Shown here: piece by piece, positions 41,952 to 50,852 of the stretch | Layout: each line of letters opens with the position of its first letter | How positions within the stretch are numbered: position 1 is the first letter of the stretch | Assembly (NCBI RefSeq): GCF_900114625.1 | Contig: NZ_FOZL01000001.1 | Span: 3,100,001 to 3,164,000 of the forward strand | Reading direction: 5' to 3' | Origin: Granulicella pectinivorans | GTDB lineage: Bacteria; Acidobacteriota; Terriglobia; Terriglobales; Acidobacteriaceae | Length of the DNA: 64,000 nt | Notes under the pieces: generated by a model | The model's input: only the letters and a program-made list of their open reading frames with translations | Told to the model about the DNA's origin: nothing | The model's database searches: none | Translations under genes and position numbers: made by a program

Positions 41952-42659
41952 TTAGTGGCCGAACAGATTCAGGCTCTTTGTCAGGTCGGCGGTGAAGGCT
42001 GGTTTTTCGGGTTGTGGGTCGAGCAGGAAGGAGCAGATCCATTGCTCTTCCTGCTCGACTTGCCTGGGGCGGAAAGGTCGGCGCTTGGGGCGATGAGTTT
42101 GAGTGTCTTCGTCCCAGGTGTCCTGATTGAACTCGTACTCTTCGTCGCGGGATTGCGCGATGGGCTCTTCAGCTTCGGGGGATTCGAGCAGACCTGCCAC
42201 GACAGTGACGGCGTACCAGCCTGGGCTTACCTGGATGGAACGCTCGAAGTTCGTGAGGGGCATCGGAGTGCGGCTGGGTGGCGGCGTGCCGGGGTTCCAG
42301 GGGGTGAGGCGGTCTCCATTGGCGAGCATGAGGAGTCCGGTCTCCGTGCCGAGGACGAAGCCCGCTGAGAAGACGATATGCGTAAGGGGAATGGGGGCGG
42401 ATTCGGTCGCCGTGGAGCGAATGTCTACCGTGTAGAAGCCGGTCTCAAGGCCGAGGGCGGGAACCATCGTTCCGGCGGCGTAGAGGCGGTCGCCAAGGGG
42501 CTTCTGGTGGATGCGGGGTAGAAGATCCTTGCCGAGGAGGAAGGTGCCCGCCTCGTCAAGGAGGCGGGCGGGATCGATGAGAAAGAGGGCGGATTGAGCG
42601 GCGAAGAAGTTCTTCTCGGATTGAGGTGTGAAGAAGGCGGGTTGGGTGGGGAAGGGCAT
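41952..42659 (-). CDS. Unknown protein coupled to the YmdB-type phosphoesterase
   Basis: 235-residue soluble protein that I do not recognise. It has no signal or membrane segment. The start ATG at 42659 overlaps the stop of the upstream phosphoesterase by one base (TAATG), so they are co-translated. Composition: hydrophobic first half with FERSIQVSPGWYAVTVVAGL near residue 140, then a very acidic/polar stretch (QSRDEEYEFNQDTWDEDTQT, PKRRPFRPRQVEQEEQW) and a short C-terminus. Coupling suggests a shared pathway; nothing more can be said. Confidence 0.65.
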   Translation of the reverse strand: MPFPTQPAFFTPQSEKNFFAAQSALFLIDPARLLDEAGTFLLGKDLLPRIHQKPLGDRLYAAGTMVPALGLETGFYTVDIRSTATESAPIPLTHIVFSAGFVLGTETGLLMLANGDRLTPWNPGTPPPSRTPMPLTNFERSIQVSPGWYAVTVVAGLLESPEAEEPIAQSRDEEYEFNQDTWDEDTQTHRPKRRPFRPRQVEQEEQWICSFLLDPQPEKPAFTADLTKSLNLFGH

Positions 42660-43453
42660 TACTCGCCCAACATGATGCGCTGAATGTGGTGGGCGCGGCC
42701 TGTGGTGGGGTCGCAGTGGATCAACGCGGCGCACATCTTGGGGTTGCCCTTGGCTGCCTCGAACTTGCCGGGCATGCCGGTGAGGAAGCGCTGGAGGACC
42801 AACTCCTTTTCGACGCCGATGACGGAGTCGTAGGGGCCAGACATGCCTACGTCGGTCTGGTAGGCGGTGCCCATGGGGAGGATGCGCTCGTCGGCCGTGG
42901 GGATGTGAGTGTGGGTTCCGAGGACGGCGGTGACGCGGCCGTCAAGGTACCAGCCGAGGGCGACCTTCTCCGACGAGGCCTCGGCGTGGATGTCGAGGAG
43001 GATGACCTTGGCGGTGATCTTGCTGAGAAGCTCGTCCGCTTTGCGGAACGGGTCGTCGCAGGCAGACATGAAGACGCGGCCCTGCATGTTCATCACCGCA
43101 TACTCCGTTCCATCGGCCAACGCCCCCTGGTAGAAGCCGAAGCCGGGGGTGCCGTGGGCGTAGTTGGCGGGGCGCAGGACGCGGCGGGGGCGGTCATGGG
43201 AGTCGGCGGGGACGGACATGTAGTCGAAGATCTCGCGCTTGTCCCAGATGTGGTTTCCGGTGGTGATGACGTGGGCGCCGAGGTCGAAGAGGTCTTCGGC
43301 GAGGGAGGGCGTGAGGCCGAAGCCACCGGCAGCGTTTTCGCCGTTGATGATGAGAAGGTCTACGGCGTTCGATTCGACGACGTGTGGGAGGTGCTCGCGG
43401 ACGATATGGCGACCGGCAGAGCCGAAGACGTCGCCTACAAAGAGGATATTCAC
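42659..43453 (-). CDS. YmdB-family metallophosphoesterase (TIGR00282 type)
   Basis: 264-residue dimetal phosphoesterase. Motifs: MNILFVGDVFGSAGRHIVRE (metal-binding Asp), IINGENAAGGFG, VITTGNHIWDKREIFDYM, ILLDIHAEASSEKVALGWYL and AVLGTHTHIPTADERILPMG. B. subtilis YmdB acts on cyclic nucleotides (2',3'-cAMP) and affects biofilm versus motility choice; the substrate here is inferred. The GTG start is 6 bases after a TACCCT box. It is translationally coupled to the following unknown gene and divergent from an acetyltransferase gene. Confidence 0.92.
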   Translation of the reverse strand: MNILFVGDVFGSAGRHIVREHLPHVVESNAVDLLIINGENAAGGFGLTPSLAEDLFDLGAHVITTGNHIWDKREIFDYMSVPADSHDRPRRVLRPANYAHGTPGFGFYQGALADGTEYAVMNMQGRVFMSACDDPFRKADELLSKITAKVILLDIHAEASSEKVALGWYLDGRVTAVLGTHTHIPTADERILPMGTAYQTDVGMSGPYDSVIGVEKELVLQRFLTGMPGKFEAAKGNPKMCAALIHCDPTTGRAHHIQRIMLGE

Positions 43454-43465
43454 TTGAGGAGGGTA
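43454..43465 (-). promoter_or_regulatory. Candidate leaderless -10 box of the YmdB-type gene
   Basis: TACCCT at 43465-43460 followed by six bases and GTG; no Shine-Dalgarno sequence. Confidence 0.45.
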
Positions 43466-43520
43466 TCAGAAAAGCAGGGTACAGGGCTTAGGGCCCAGGG
43501 CTCAGAAGGCCTGCTATTGA

Positions 43521-43526
43521 TACATT
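43521..43526 (+). promoter_or_regulatory. Candidate leaderless -10 box of the GNAT gene at 43.5 kb
   Basis: TACATT followed by exactly six bases and ATG at 43533; no Shine-Dalgarno sequence. Confidence 0.5.
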
Positions 43527-43532
43527 AATCGG

Positions 43533-44012
43533 ATGTCTGATTATTTGTTTCGGCGGATGCGGGTGGATGAGGCTGCTTTGATCGGGGCGCAGCGGGAAGC
43601 TATGTTTCAGGCTGTCGGGAAGCCGCAGGCGGCGCTGGATGCGATGCGGGAGCCGTTTCTGGCGTGGGTTGCGCCTAAGCTGGTGGATGGAAGCTACCTG
43701 GGTTGGGCGGTGGAGCTGGATGGGCGGGTCGTGGGCGGGGCGGGGTTGATGGTGCTGGACTGGCCACCGCACTATCTGCACCCTACCGATGCACGGCGCG
43801 GGTATTTGCTGAATGTGTACGTCGAGGACGGGCACAGGGGGCATGGATTGGCGCGGAAGCTGGTGGAGGCGACGTACGACGGCGCGCGGGAGCTGGGGAT
43901 TCAGTACCTGGTGCTGCATGCGAGCGAGATGGGGCGACCGGTGTACGAGAAGATGGGGTGGACCGACACGAACGAGATGGTTTTGATTCTGCCGCAGAAT
44001 CTTTCTGTGTGA
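43533..44012 (+). CDS. GNAT-family N-acetyltransferase
   Basis: 159-residue acetyl-CoA-dependent acetyltransferase with the usual order: N-terminal FRRMRVDEAALIGAQREAMF, the central YLLNVYVEDGHRGHGLARKL with the acetyl-CoA loop (RGHGLA), LVEATYDGARELGIQYLVLH and the final EMGRPVYEKMGWTDTNEMVL. The acceptor is unknown. It lacks a ribosome binding site. It is divergent from ymdB and followed by the Rrf2-type regulator 38 bases downstream. Confidence 0.88.
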   Translation: MSDYLFRRMRVDEAALIGAQREAMFQAVGKPQAALDAMREPFLAWVAPKLVDGSYLGWAVELDGRVVGGAGLMVLDWPPHYLHPTDARRGYLLNVYVEDGHRGHGLARKLVEATYDGARELGIQYLVLHASEMGRPVYEKMGWTDTNEMVLILPQNLSV

Positions 44013-44037
44013 TTCCCCACACATGGGGCCGCTGTGA

Positions 44038-44043
44038 TAGCTT
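44038..44043 (+). promoter_or_regulatory. Candidate leaderless -10 box of the Rrf2-type gene
   Basis: TAGCTT, seven bases before the ATG at 44051; no Shine-Dalgarno sequence. Confidence 0.35.
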
Positions 44044-44050
44044 GCTTGGC

Positions 44051-44425
44051 ATGGCAATGAGCGGTCAGTTTCGGTTGGGTTTGAGGTTGCTGGCGGTGCT
44101 GGCACAGGGTCCGGGTACGATGCATACATCCGGCGCAATCGCGGAAGAGCTGGGTGAGAGCGCGGTGGTGGTGCGAAGGATGTTTCTGCTGCTGCACCAG
44201 GCCGGGCTGATCGAGCAGAAAAAAGGCCCGAATGGTGGGGCGCGTCTGTCGGTGCCGGCCAAGCAGATTGGGCTGGGCGCAGTGTACTCGGCGGTAACGC
44301 CGGGGTGGCTGGTGCTGGGGGATCCGGCGGTGGATTCGGCGATGAAGAAGGTGCGCGGAGCGGCGGTTGAGGCGATGAATGAGACCTCGCTGGCAGCCGT
44401 GGTGAAGAAGATGAAGAAGGTCTAA
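44051..44425 (+). CDS. Rrf2-family regulator without cysteine ligands
   Basis: 124-residue winged-helix DNA-binding protein: GLRLLAVLAQGPGTMHTSGA (helix 1-2) and IAEELGESAVVVRRMFLLLH (recognition helix), then the wing AGLIEQKKGPNGGARLSVPA, whose GxxGG pattern is Rrf2-like. It contains no Cys at all, so unlike IscR or NsrR it cannot bind a Fe-S cluster and is closer to YwnA-type Rrf2 proteins. A poly-Lys tail ends the protein. Targets are unknown; a hairpin terminator follows. Confidence 0.85.
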   Translation: MAMSGQFRLGLRLLAVLAQGPGTMHTSGAIAEELGESAVVVRRMFLLLHQAGLIEQKKGPNGGARLSVPAKQIGLGAVYSAVTPGWLVLGDPAVDSAMKKVRGAAVEAMNETSLAAVVKKMKKV

Positions 44426-44444
44426 AGCAAGGCGTAACCAGGAT

Positions 44445-44472
44445 AAAAGCGGGATAAGAACAGACAACGGCC
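44445..44472. repeat. Dispersed block shared with 22756-22790
   Basis: AAAAGCGGGATAAGAACAGA then CAACGGCC; the minus strand of 22756-22790 reads almost the same. The core GGATAAG also occurs in the terminator at 26282-26330. Confidence 0.5.
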
Positions 44473-44500
44473 GCGCCTCTGGATTAGGCGCGGCCTTTTT
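44469..44500 (+). terminator. Terminator after the Rrf2-type gene
   Basis: GGCCGCGCCT / AGGCGCGGCC stem around CTGGATT, followed by TTTTT. Confidence 0.9.
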
Positions 44501-44532
44501 GTTTGCGTTGGTGCGGCGGGGAGTTGTGAGGC

Positions 44533-44572
44533 GGAAACCCACATCTCGGAATCGAGATGTGGGGCACCCGGT
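44533..44572. repeat. Palindromic intergenic element downstream of lysS
   Basis: Perfect 10-bp arms CCACATCTCG (44539-44548) and CGAGATGTGG (44553-44562) around GAAT, flanked by GAAAC and GGCACCC. This type of element is common between genes in Acidobacteria (from memory). It may also end lysS transcription. Confidence 0.6.
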
Positions 44573-44583
44573 TGGGTGGCTGA

Positions 44584-46404
<1,821 letters not shown>

Positions 46405-46616
46405 GTGGATCCTTCTTGTGTGAGGCTTTGGTAAGGATATCCGACTCCTCCCCACAAAACCCACTGCCCAAAAATGGTGCAACTGCCGCACGCCAAGAAA
46501 AATACGACGCGAAAGCAGGAATCGCCAGTAAGGACGAGGTCCCCACCACGCGCAGACACCGTCCGCTGCCCACGTTATCCATACATCGGCCCGCAAGTTG
46601 ACCATCAGAAACCGCA

Positions 46617-46622
46617 TATAAT
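46617..46622 (+). promoter_or_regulatory. Candidate leaderless -10 box of the F0 ATP synthase operon
   Basis: TATAAT followed by exactly six bases and ATG at 46629. TTGACC lies at 46598-46603, but the spacer is only 13 bases, so the -35 is doubtful. No Shine-Dalgarno sequence. Confidence 0.5.
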
Positions 46623-46628
46623 CGGCGG

Positions 46629-46874
46629 ATGGCTGACGAACCGTCGAAAAAAGGAAAAGGCGCGCTGGGAGATCTGGTGAAGGCTGAATCGATGATTCAG
46701 TTCGCCATTGCGTTGCCGGCCGGGTGCGTGATCGGGTGGCTGCTGGGAAGCTGGGGAGACCGGCATTTTCACCAGGCCTGGATGGGCGTGGTTGGGATTC
46801 TGCTGGGCGCGCTGGGCGGCTTCATTCAGATCTTCCGGACGGCTTCGGGGTATTTGAAGAGGGACGCCAAGTGA
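46629..46874 (+). CDS. AtpZ/AtpI-family protein of the ATP synthase operon
   Basis: 81-residue membrane protein with two helices: SMIQFAIALPAGCVIGWLLG and MGVVGILLGALGGFIQIFRT. The double-helix form with a polar N-terminus matches AtpZ/AtpI-type proteins, thought to help assemble the c-ring or supply Mg2+. It is first gene of the F0 operon; its stop overlaps the next start (GTGA). The ATG has no ribosome binding site but a TATAAT box six bases before it, so the mRNA may begin with the ATG. Confidence 0.85.
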   Translation: MADEPSKKGKGALGDLVKAESMIQFAIALPAGCVIGWLLGSWGDRHFHQAWMGVVGILLGALGGFIQIFRTASGYLKRDAK

Positions 46875-47281
46875 AGCTGATGGAGCAGTTTACCGACGAG
46901 GATTTCAAGCGGACGATGGTGGGTGCGATCCGCCTGATGGGCGTCGCGGCGATCGTGGTGTCGCCGCTTCTGTGGTGGAAGCTAGGCTGGCAGAGTGCAT
47001 TGCTTTTCCTGGTGGGCGCGCTGATTTCGGGGTCGGGGCTTTGGGAGTGGCTGCGGCTGATGACCGCCGTGATGGCTCGCATGGACATGGGCGGAACGGC
47101 CAGGCCGATGGGCATGATTCTTGTCGGTTTCTTCCTGCGGCTGGGGCTGACCGTGGTGGTGCTCTATGTTAGTCTTAAGACTCTGGATGGCTCTGTGTTT
47201 GCTCTGGCAGGCGGCCTTGCGCTGGGGGTGTTCGCACTCTCAGTCGAGGGTCTTCGATTGATGAAGGCCTGGACGGTTTAG
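46871..47281 (+). CDS. ATP synthase subunit I-like protein
   Basis: 136-residue protein with four hydrophobic segments (LMGVAAIVVSPLLWWKLGWQ, ALLFLVGALISGSGLWEWLR, MGMILVGFFLRLGLTVVVLY, VFALAGGLALGVFALSVEGL). Position, size and topology fit AtpI, the accessory protein for c-ring assembly. Sequence similarity of this family is weak, so the name is by context. GTG start at 46871 overlaps the previous stop; an ATG at 46880 would also do. Confidence 0.75.
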   Translation: MKLMEQFTDEDFKRTMVGAIRLMGVAAIVVSPLLWWKLGWQSALLFLVGALISGSGLWEWLRLMTAVMARMDMGGTARPMGMILVGFFLRLGLTVVVLYVSLKTLDGSVFALAGGLALGVFALSVEGLRLMKAWTV

Positions 47282-47312
47282 CTGGTAGACGCGCCCCATT
47301 CGGCTCAAATTT

Positions 47313-48044
47313 ATGACTCCTCAGCTTCTTTTTACCCAGTTTCTGAACAATCACCTCGCCGCGCCTACGACCGCGCTGTTGAGGGCTGTTCATGTGCAGC
47401 CGGTCAATGCCAGCGCTCCAATCTCGAACGCTGTTTCGATGGAGCTGCTGGTCTTCTTGCTGCTTGTGGGCTACTTCGCGATCGTGCGCTCGACCCTTTC
47501 GGTGGAGACGCCGGGTGGAGTGCAGCATCTCGCCGAGATGACGCAGGAGTTCGTCTCCGAGCAGAGCGAATCGATCATCGGGCATGGCTGGGAGAAGTTC
47601 ACCAGCTACCTGACGGCACTGTTCCTGTTTATCCTGATCGCGAACCTGATGGGCCTGGTCCCGGGGCTTGAGTCCCCGACCGCGAACGTCACAGTGCCGC
47701 TGGGATTTGCACTCGTTACGTTCCTTTACTACCACTACCATGGCGTTCGTGCGAACGGCTTCAGCTATATCAAGCAGTTCCTGGGGCCGGTTTGGTGGCT
47801 CTACCCACTGCTTCTGCCGATCGAGATCATCTCGCACTGCGCTCGCGTGCTTTCGCTCACGGTTCGTCTGTACGCGAATATGTTCGCCGGCGACCTTTTG
47901 ACGCTGGCGTTCTTCTCGCTGGTGCCGGTTGGCATTCCGCTGGTGTTCCTCGGGCTGCATCTTGGTGTGGCTGCGATTCAAGCGTATGTGTTTACGCTGC
48001 TGGCTATGATTTACCTGTCGCTGGCTGTTGCGCACGATCACTAG
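47313..48044 (+). CDS. atpB: F0F1 ATP synthase subunit a
   Basis: 243-residue membrane subunit forming the proton (or sodium) half-channels. The essential Arg is in LSLTVRLYANMFAGDLLTLA, with the typical HCAR start. Other family features: EMTQEFVSEQSESIIGHGWE, FTSYLTALFLFILIANLMGL, VPGLESPTANVTVPLGFALV, and the last helix IQAYVFTLLAMIYLSLAVAH. Five to six membrane helices are visible. The frame is in the operon between the AtpI-like gene and atpE. Subunits b, delta, alpha, gamma, beta and epsilon are not in the window. Confidence 0.97.
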   Translation: MTPQLLFTQFLNNHLAAPTTALLRAVHVQPVNASAPISNAVSMELLVFLLLVGYFAIVRSTLSVETPGGVQHLAEMTQEFVSEQSESIIGHGWEKFTSYLTALFLFILIANLMGLVPGLESPTANVTVPLGFALVTFLYYHYHGVRANGFSYIKQFLGPVWWLYPLLLPIEIISHCARVLSLTVRLYANMFAGDLLTLAFFSLVPVGIPLVFLGLHLGVAAIQAYVFTLLAMIYLSLAVAHDH

Positions 48045-48172
48045 AGTTCAAGTTTGGACACAGGGAGTTGTCTCCCGCCTTGTGTCAGTACGGCGCCGTT
48101 CAGCGTGAGGGTGTCAGCACGGTGAACATCAACCACCCACTGGCGGCGAATCTCGGGGGCATGGAGTTTCAC

Positions 48173-48493
48173 ATGAAGATGTTGAAGGTTATGCAGTACG
48201 TATTTATGACGCTGGCTGTGATGCTCGTTGCATCGCCCGCCTTTGCGCAGACCGCTGCCGGCGATGGTTCGGGCCAGTGGGTTCCCCTTGCTGCCGGTCT
48301 CGGCATGGCTCTCGCAGCCGGCCTTTGCGGACTTGGCCAGGGTAAGGCGACCGCTTCGGCGACCGAAGCGCTGGCACGCAACCCGGGTGCTCGCCCTGGA
48401 ATCTTCGTGTTCCTGATTCTCGGCCTCGCGTTCATCGAGTCCCTCGCGCTGTTCACGTTCGTCATCATCTTCCTCAAGGTCAAGGCTAGCTAA
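48173..48493 (+). CDS. atpE: F0F1 ATP synthase subunit c with N-terminal signal-like extension
   Basis: 106-residue rotor subunit. Residues 30-106 form the helical hairpin: LAAGLGMALAAGLCGLGQGK, TASATEALARNPGARPGIFV (loop with Arg/Asn-Pro) and FLILGLAFIESLALFTFVII, whose Glu is the ion carrier. About 25 extra residues at the front look like a cleaved signal (MQYVFMTLAVMLVASPAFAQ). Gln before the loop (GLGQG) plus Glu-Ser (IESL) recall part of the sodium-binding set. ATG 48173 is chosen over 48161 because GGAG lies 6 bases upstream. Confidence 0.92.
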   Translation: MKMLKVMQYVFMTLAVMLVASPAFAQTAAGDGSGQWVPLAAGLGMALAAGLCGLGQGKATASATEALARNPGARPGIFVFLILGLAFIESLALFTFVIIFLKVKAS

Positions 48494-48516
48494 GCTTTTC
48501 CTTTTGTGGGATTTGT

Positions 48517-48550
48517 GAAAAGCCTCCGCGATGTGCGGGGGCTTTTCCGC
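48517..48550 (+). terminator. Terminator of the F0 operon
   Basis: AAAAGCCTCCGC / GCGGGGGCTTTT stem (one T-G pair) around GATGT, then TTCC. It follows the atpE stop by about 25 bases. Confidence 0.85.
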
Positions 48551-48627
48551 GTTGGCAGGCAGCGTGCGGGATGGGGTGGGCATCTTATTTTGCAGGCCGA
48601 ATGGATCGGCTGCATAAGGAGATGGAT

Positions 48628-48783
48628 ATGAAAAAGGCTATTTATTGGGGAACGATCATCGCCGGAGCGGCAGCGGCTTACATGATGCACAAGCGCGGCG
48701 AGACGTTTGGGCAGATTGCGAAGAATACGATTTTGAATCCGGTTGGGTCGTTTGCCAATGAGATTCAGGCGGCACGAGTTTAG
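48628..48783 (+). CDS. Small membrane protein, 51 residues
   Basis: Short protein with one helix (IYWGTIIAGAAAAYMMH) followed by a polar, Lys/Thr-rich region (KRGETFGQIAKNTIL, NPVGSFANEIQ). It has a consensus ribosome binding site, AAGGAG six bases before the ATG, and its own hairpin terminator. Function unknown; it stands between the ATP synthase and complex I operons. Confidence 0.65.
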   Translation: MKKAIYWGTIIAGAAAAYMMHKRGETFGQIAKNTILNPVGSFANEIQAARV

Positions 48784-48802
48784 AGACCGGGTTGGTTGCA
48801 GG

Positions 48803-48837
48803 GAAGAGGCCTCCGTAGAACGGATGCCTCTTCTTTT
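48803..48837 (+). terminator. Terminator after the 51-residue gene
   Basis: GAAGAGGC ... GCCTCTTC stem with an inner TCCGT/ACGGA pairing, then TTTT. Confidence 0.85.
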
Positions 48838-48989
48838 GCGTCACGACTACCGTGGGTATCGTGGTGGAAGGGGCCGTGGAGTGGGCGTGTACGGGGGAAT
48901 ACAGTAGTTCAGATGGATGGAGCCAAAGCAAAACGTCCAGAATGGGCTGATGGTGATCTCGTAGCTCTCGTTTTGCAGGAAGGTCTCAA

Positions 48990-49289
48990 TCAGCTCGCTT
49001 CGGAGCACTCCGCTGCCAGCCAAAGCCCCAACAGCAAGCCTATGAGTTCCGAGAGATTTCCGGGAAGCAAGCGATCAGGGATGAGATCCAGTCCGGAGAG
49101 GACGGCCAAAGGCATATACAGATAGAGAGCCAGCGGTCGCCGGTGGACGATATACAGCCATAAGGCCAGATATACGCCCGGAAGTATGATGAAGGTGCCG
49201 CCCGTAACGAGTATGAGGAGAATGGTGAGCGGCAAGTCGATTCCGACGGTCCAGGGAAGGTCGTCGGGAGTGAAAAGCGGGCCGCTCAT
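48990..49289 (-). CDS. Small membrane protein at the end of the nuo operon
   Basis: 99-residue protein with three hydrophobic segments: DLPLTILLILVTGGTFIILP, YLALWLYIVHRRPLALYLYM and LSELIGLLLGLWLAAEC. It begins 9 bases after the nuoN stop on the same strand. There is no ribosome binding site, but TAACCT lies exactly six bases before the ATG. No family is recognised; a role with complex I is only suggested by position. Confidence 0.6.
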   Translation of the reverse strand: MSGPLFTPDDLPWTVGIDLPLTILLILVTGGTFIILPGVYLALWLYIVHRRPLALYLYMPLAVLSGLDLIPDRLLPGNLSELIGLLLGLWLAAECSEAS

Positions 49290-49295
49290 AAGAAG

Positions 49296-49301
49296 AGGTT
49301 A
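49296..49301 (-). promoter_or_regulatory. Candidate leaderless -10 box before the 99-residue gene
   Basis: TAACCT overlaps the nuoN stop and is followed by six bases and the ATG at 49289. Confidence 0.3.
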
Positions 49302-50852
49302 GTGTGAGGCGCTGTCGACGTGGGTGGTGCATTCATCCTGGTGCTGAGTACACCATGCGGCTGCCGCGTCCTCCCGGGCTATGGGTGCCACGAGATGTGG
49401 AGCGGGGATCTGAGCCAGTCCGGCACGCTGAGCGAGGGCGAGGATGGGGGTGGGGAAGATGCCGAGGCCCAGGGTGGCGAGGACGGCGATCGTGAGGCCA
49501 GCCTCGGCCGCAAACGACACATGCTTGTGGGTAAGGATTCGGGCCGTGTCCGTCGTGGGGCGGGTGTAGAGGGCGACCAGGAGGCGGAGGTAGTAGTAGC
49601 AGGCGACGCCGGAGTTCAGCAGGCCAATGACCATGAGCCAGTAGTGGCCGGCGTGGGCGGCGGCAGAGAAGACGTAGAACTTACCGAAGAAACCACCGGT
49701 GAAGGGGATTCCGATGAGCGAGAGAAGGAAGAAGGAGAGGGTTCCGGCGAGGAGGGGTCGCTTGAGGGCGAGGCCGGTGAAGTCGTCGATGGAGCGGGCC
49801 TGTTCGTTGTAGCCGGCGACCTGGGTGATGACGGCAAAGGCGCCGACGTTCATCGCGGCGTAGGCTGCGGTGTAGAAGCAAGCGGCGGCGATGCCCTCGC
49901 GGGGGAAGGCGGTAAAGGCGACGAGGAGGTAGCCGGCGTGCGCGATGGAGGAGTAGGCCAGCATGCGTTTGACGTCGCGCTGAAGGAGGGCCCCGAGGTT
50001 GCCGATGCACATCGAGAGCACGGCGATCGCCCACATGAGGACCACCCAGCGGCGCTGCATGAGGGGGAATCCGATGAAGGTGATGCGGAGAAGGACGGCG
50101 AAGGCTGCGGCCTTGGGGGCGGTGGACATCATGCCCACGACGGGGGAGGGAGCTCCCTGGTAGACGTCAGGCGTCCAGACGTGGAAGGGGGCAGCGGAGA
50201 CCTTGAAGCCGAGGCCTATGATGATCATGGCGAGGGCTAGGAATGCGATGCGTGGCGTGGTCGTTGCACCGAGGCCGGCTGCAATGGCCGCGATGGTGGT
50301 CGATCCGGTGGATCCGTAGGCGAGCGCTACGCCATACAGGAAGAAGGCGGTGGCGAAGGAGCCGAGCAGGAAGTATTTGAGTGACGACTCGGAGCCGGTG
50401 GCCTGTCCCTTGCGGAAGCCGGCCATGATGTAGGTGGAGATGGAGGAGATCTCGAGGCCGACGAAGACCATGAGGAGCTCGACGGAGCAGGCCATGAACA
50501 TCATGCCGACGCCAGCGAAGAGCGAGAGCGCGAAGTACTCGCCGGCGTGCGTGGTGGGACCGTCGAAGAAGTCGAGGGAGCCGAGCAGCGTGACGAGGAT
50601 GATGGCGGCGATGAGGAGCTGGAAGAAGATCGAGAAGGCGTCGACCTGGACGGTGCCGGAGAAGGCCGAGATGGTGCCGAACTGGAGCTGATACCAGCTT
50701 GCGGCGCCAGCAGCGAGAGTGCCGAGAATGGCGAGCCACCCGAGCGGCTTGCGCGTTTTGCCGGGAGCGATGCAAGGCTCAGCGAGCATGACAACGACGC
50801 CGGTTGCGGTGAGGATGATCTCGGGCAGAAGAGCGAGGAGGTTGGGGGACAT
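49299..50852 (-). CDS. nuoN: NADH-quinone oxidoreductase subunit N
   Basis: 517-residue membrane antiporter-like subunit of complex I, one of three proton-pumping modules. About fourteen helices; family motifs include VDAFSIFFQLLIAAIILVTL, VELLMVFVGLEISSISTYIM, FKVSAAPFHVWTPDVYQGAP, the broken helix DVKRMLAYSSIAHAGYLLVA and LSLIGIPFTGGFFGKFYVF. The Lys and Glu of the ion path are present. Its ATG directly follows the nuoM stop (TAAATG). The length exceeds many NuoN by ~30 residues in the C-terminal loop. Confidence 0.97.
   Translation of the reverse strand: MSPNLLALLPEIILTATGVVVMLAEPCIAPGKTRKPLGWLAILGTLAAGAASWYQLQFGTISAFSGTVQVDAFSIFFQLLIAAIILVTLLGSLDFFDGPTTHAGEYFALSLFAGVGMMFMACSVELLMVFVGLEISSISTYIMAGFRKGQATGSESSLKYFLLGSFATAFFLYGVALAYGSTGSTTIAAIAAGLGATTTPRIAFLALAMIIIGLGFKVSAAPFHVWTPDVYQGAPSPVVGMMSTAPKAAAFAVLLRITFIGFPLMQRRWVVLMWAIAVLSMCIGNLGALLQRDVKRMLAYSSIAHAGYLLVAFTAFPREGIAAACFYTAAYAAMNVGAFAVITQVAGYNEQARSIDDFTGLALKRPLLAGTLSFFLLSLIGIPFTGGFFGKFYVFSAAAHAGHYWLMVIGLLNSGVACYYYLRLLVALYTRPTTDTARILTHKHVSFAAEAGLTIAVLATLGLGIFPTPILALAQRAGLAQIPAPHLVAPIAREDAAAAWCTQHQDECTTHVDSASH

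Noticed and set aside
44051..44425. Rrf2 protein as a Fe-S sensor (IscR/NsrR type)
   Set aside because: The protein contains no cysteine.
48161..48493. Earlier ATG (48161) as the atpE start
   Set aside because: The ATG at 48173 has GGAG at proper distance, and this upstream ATG contains that site within its first codons.
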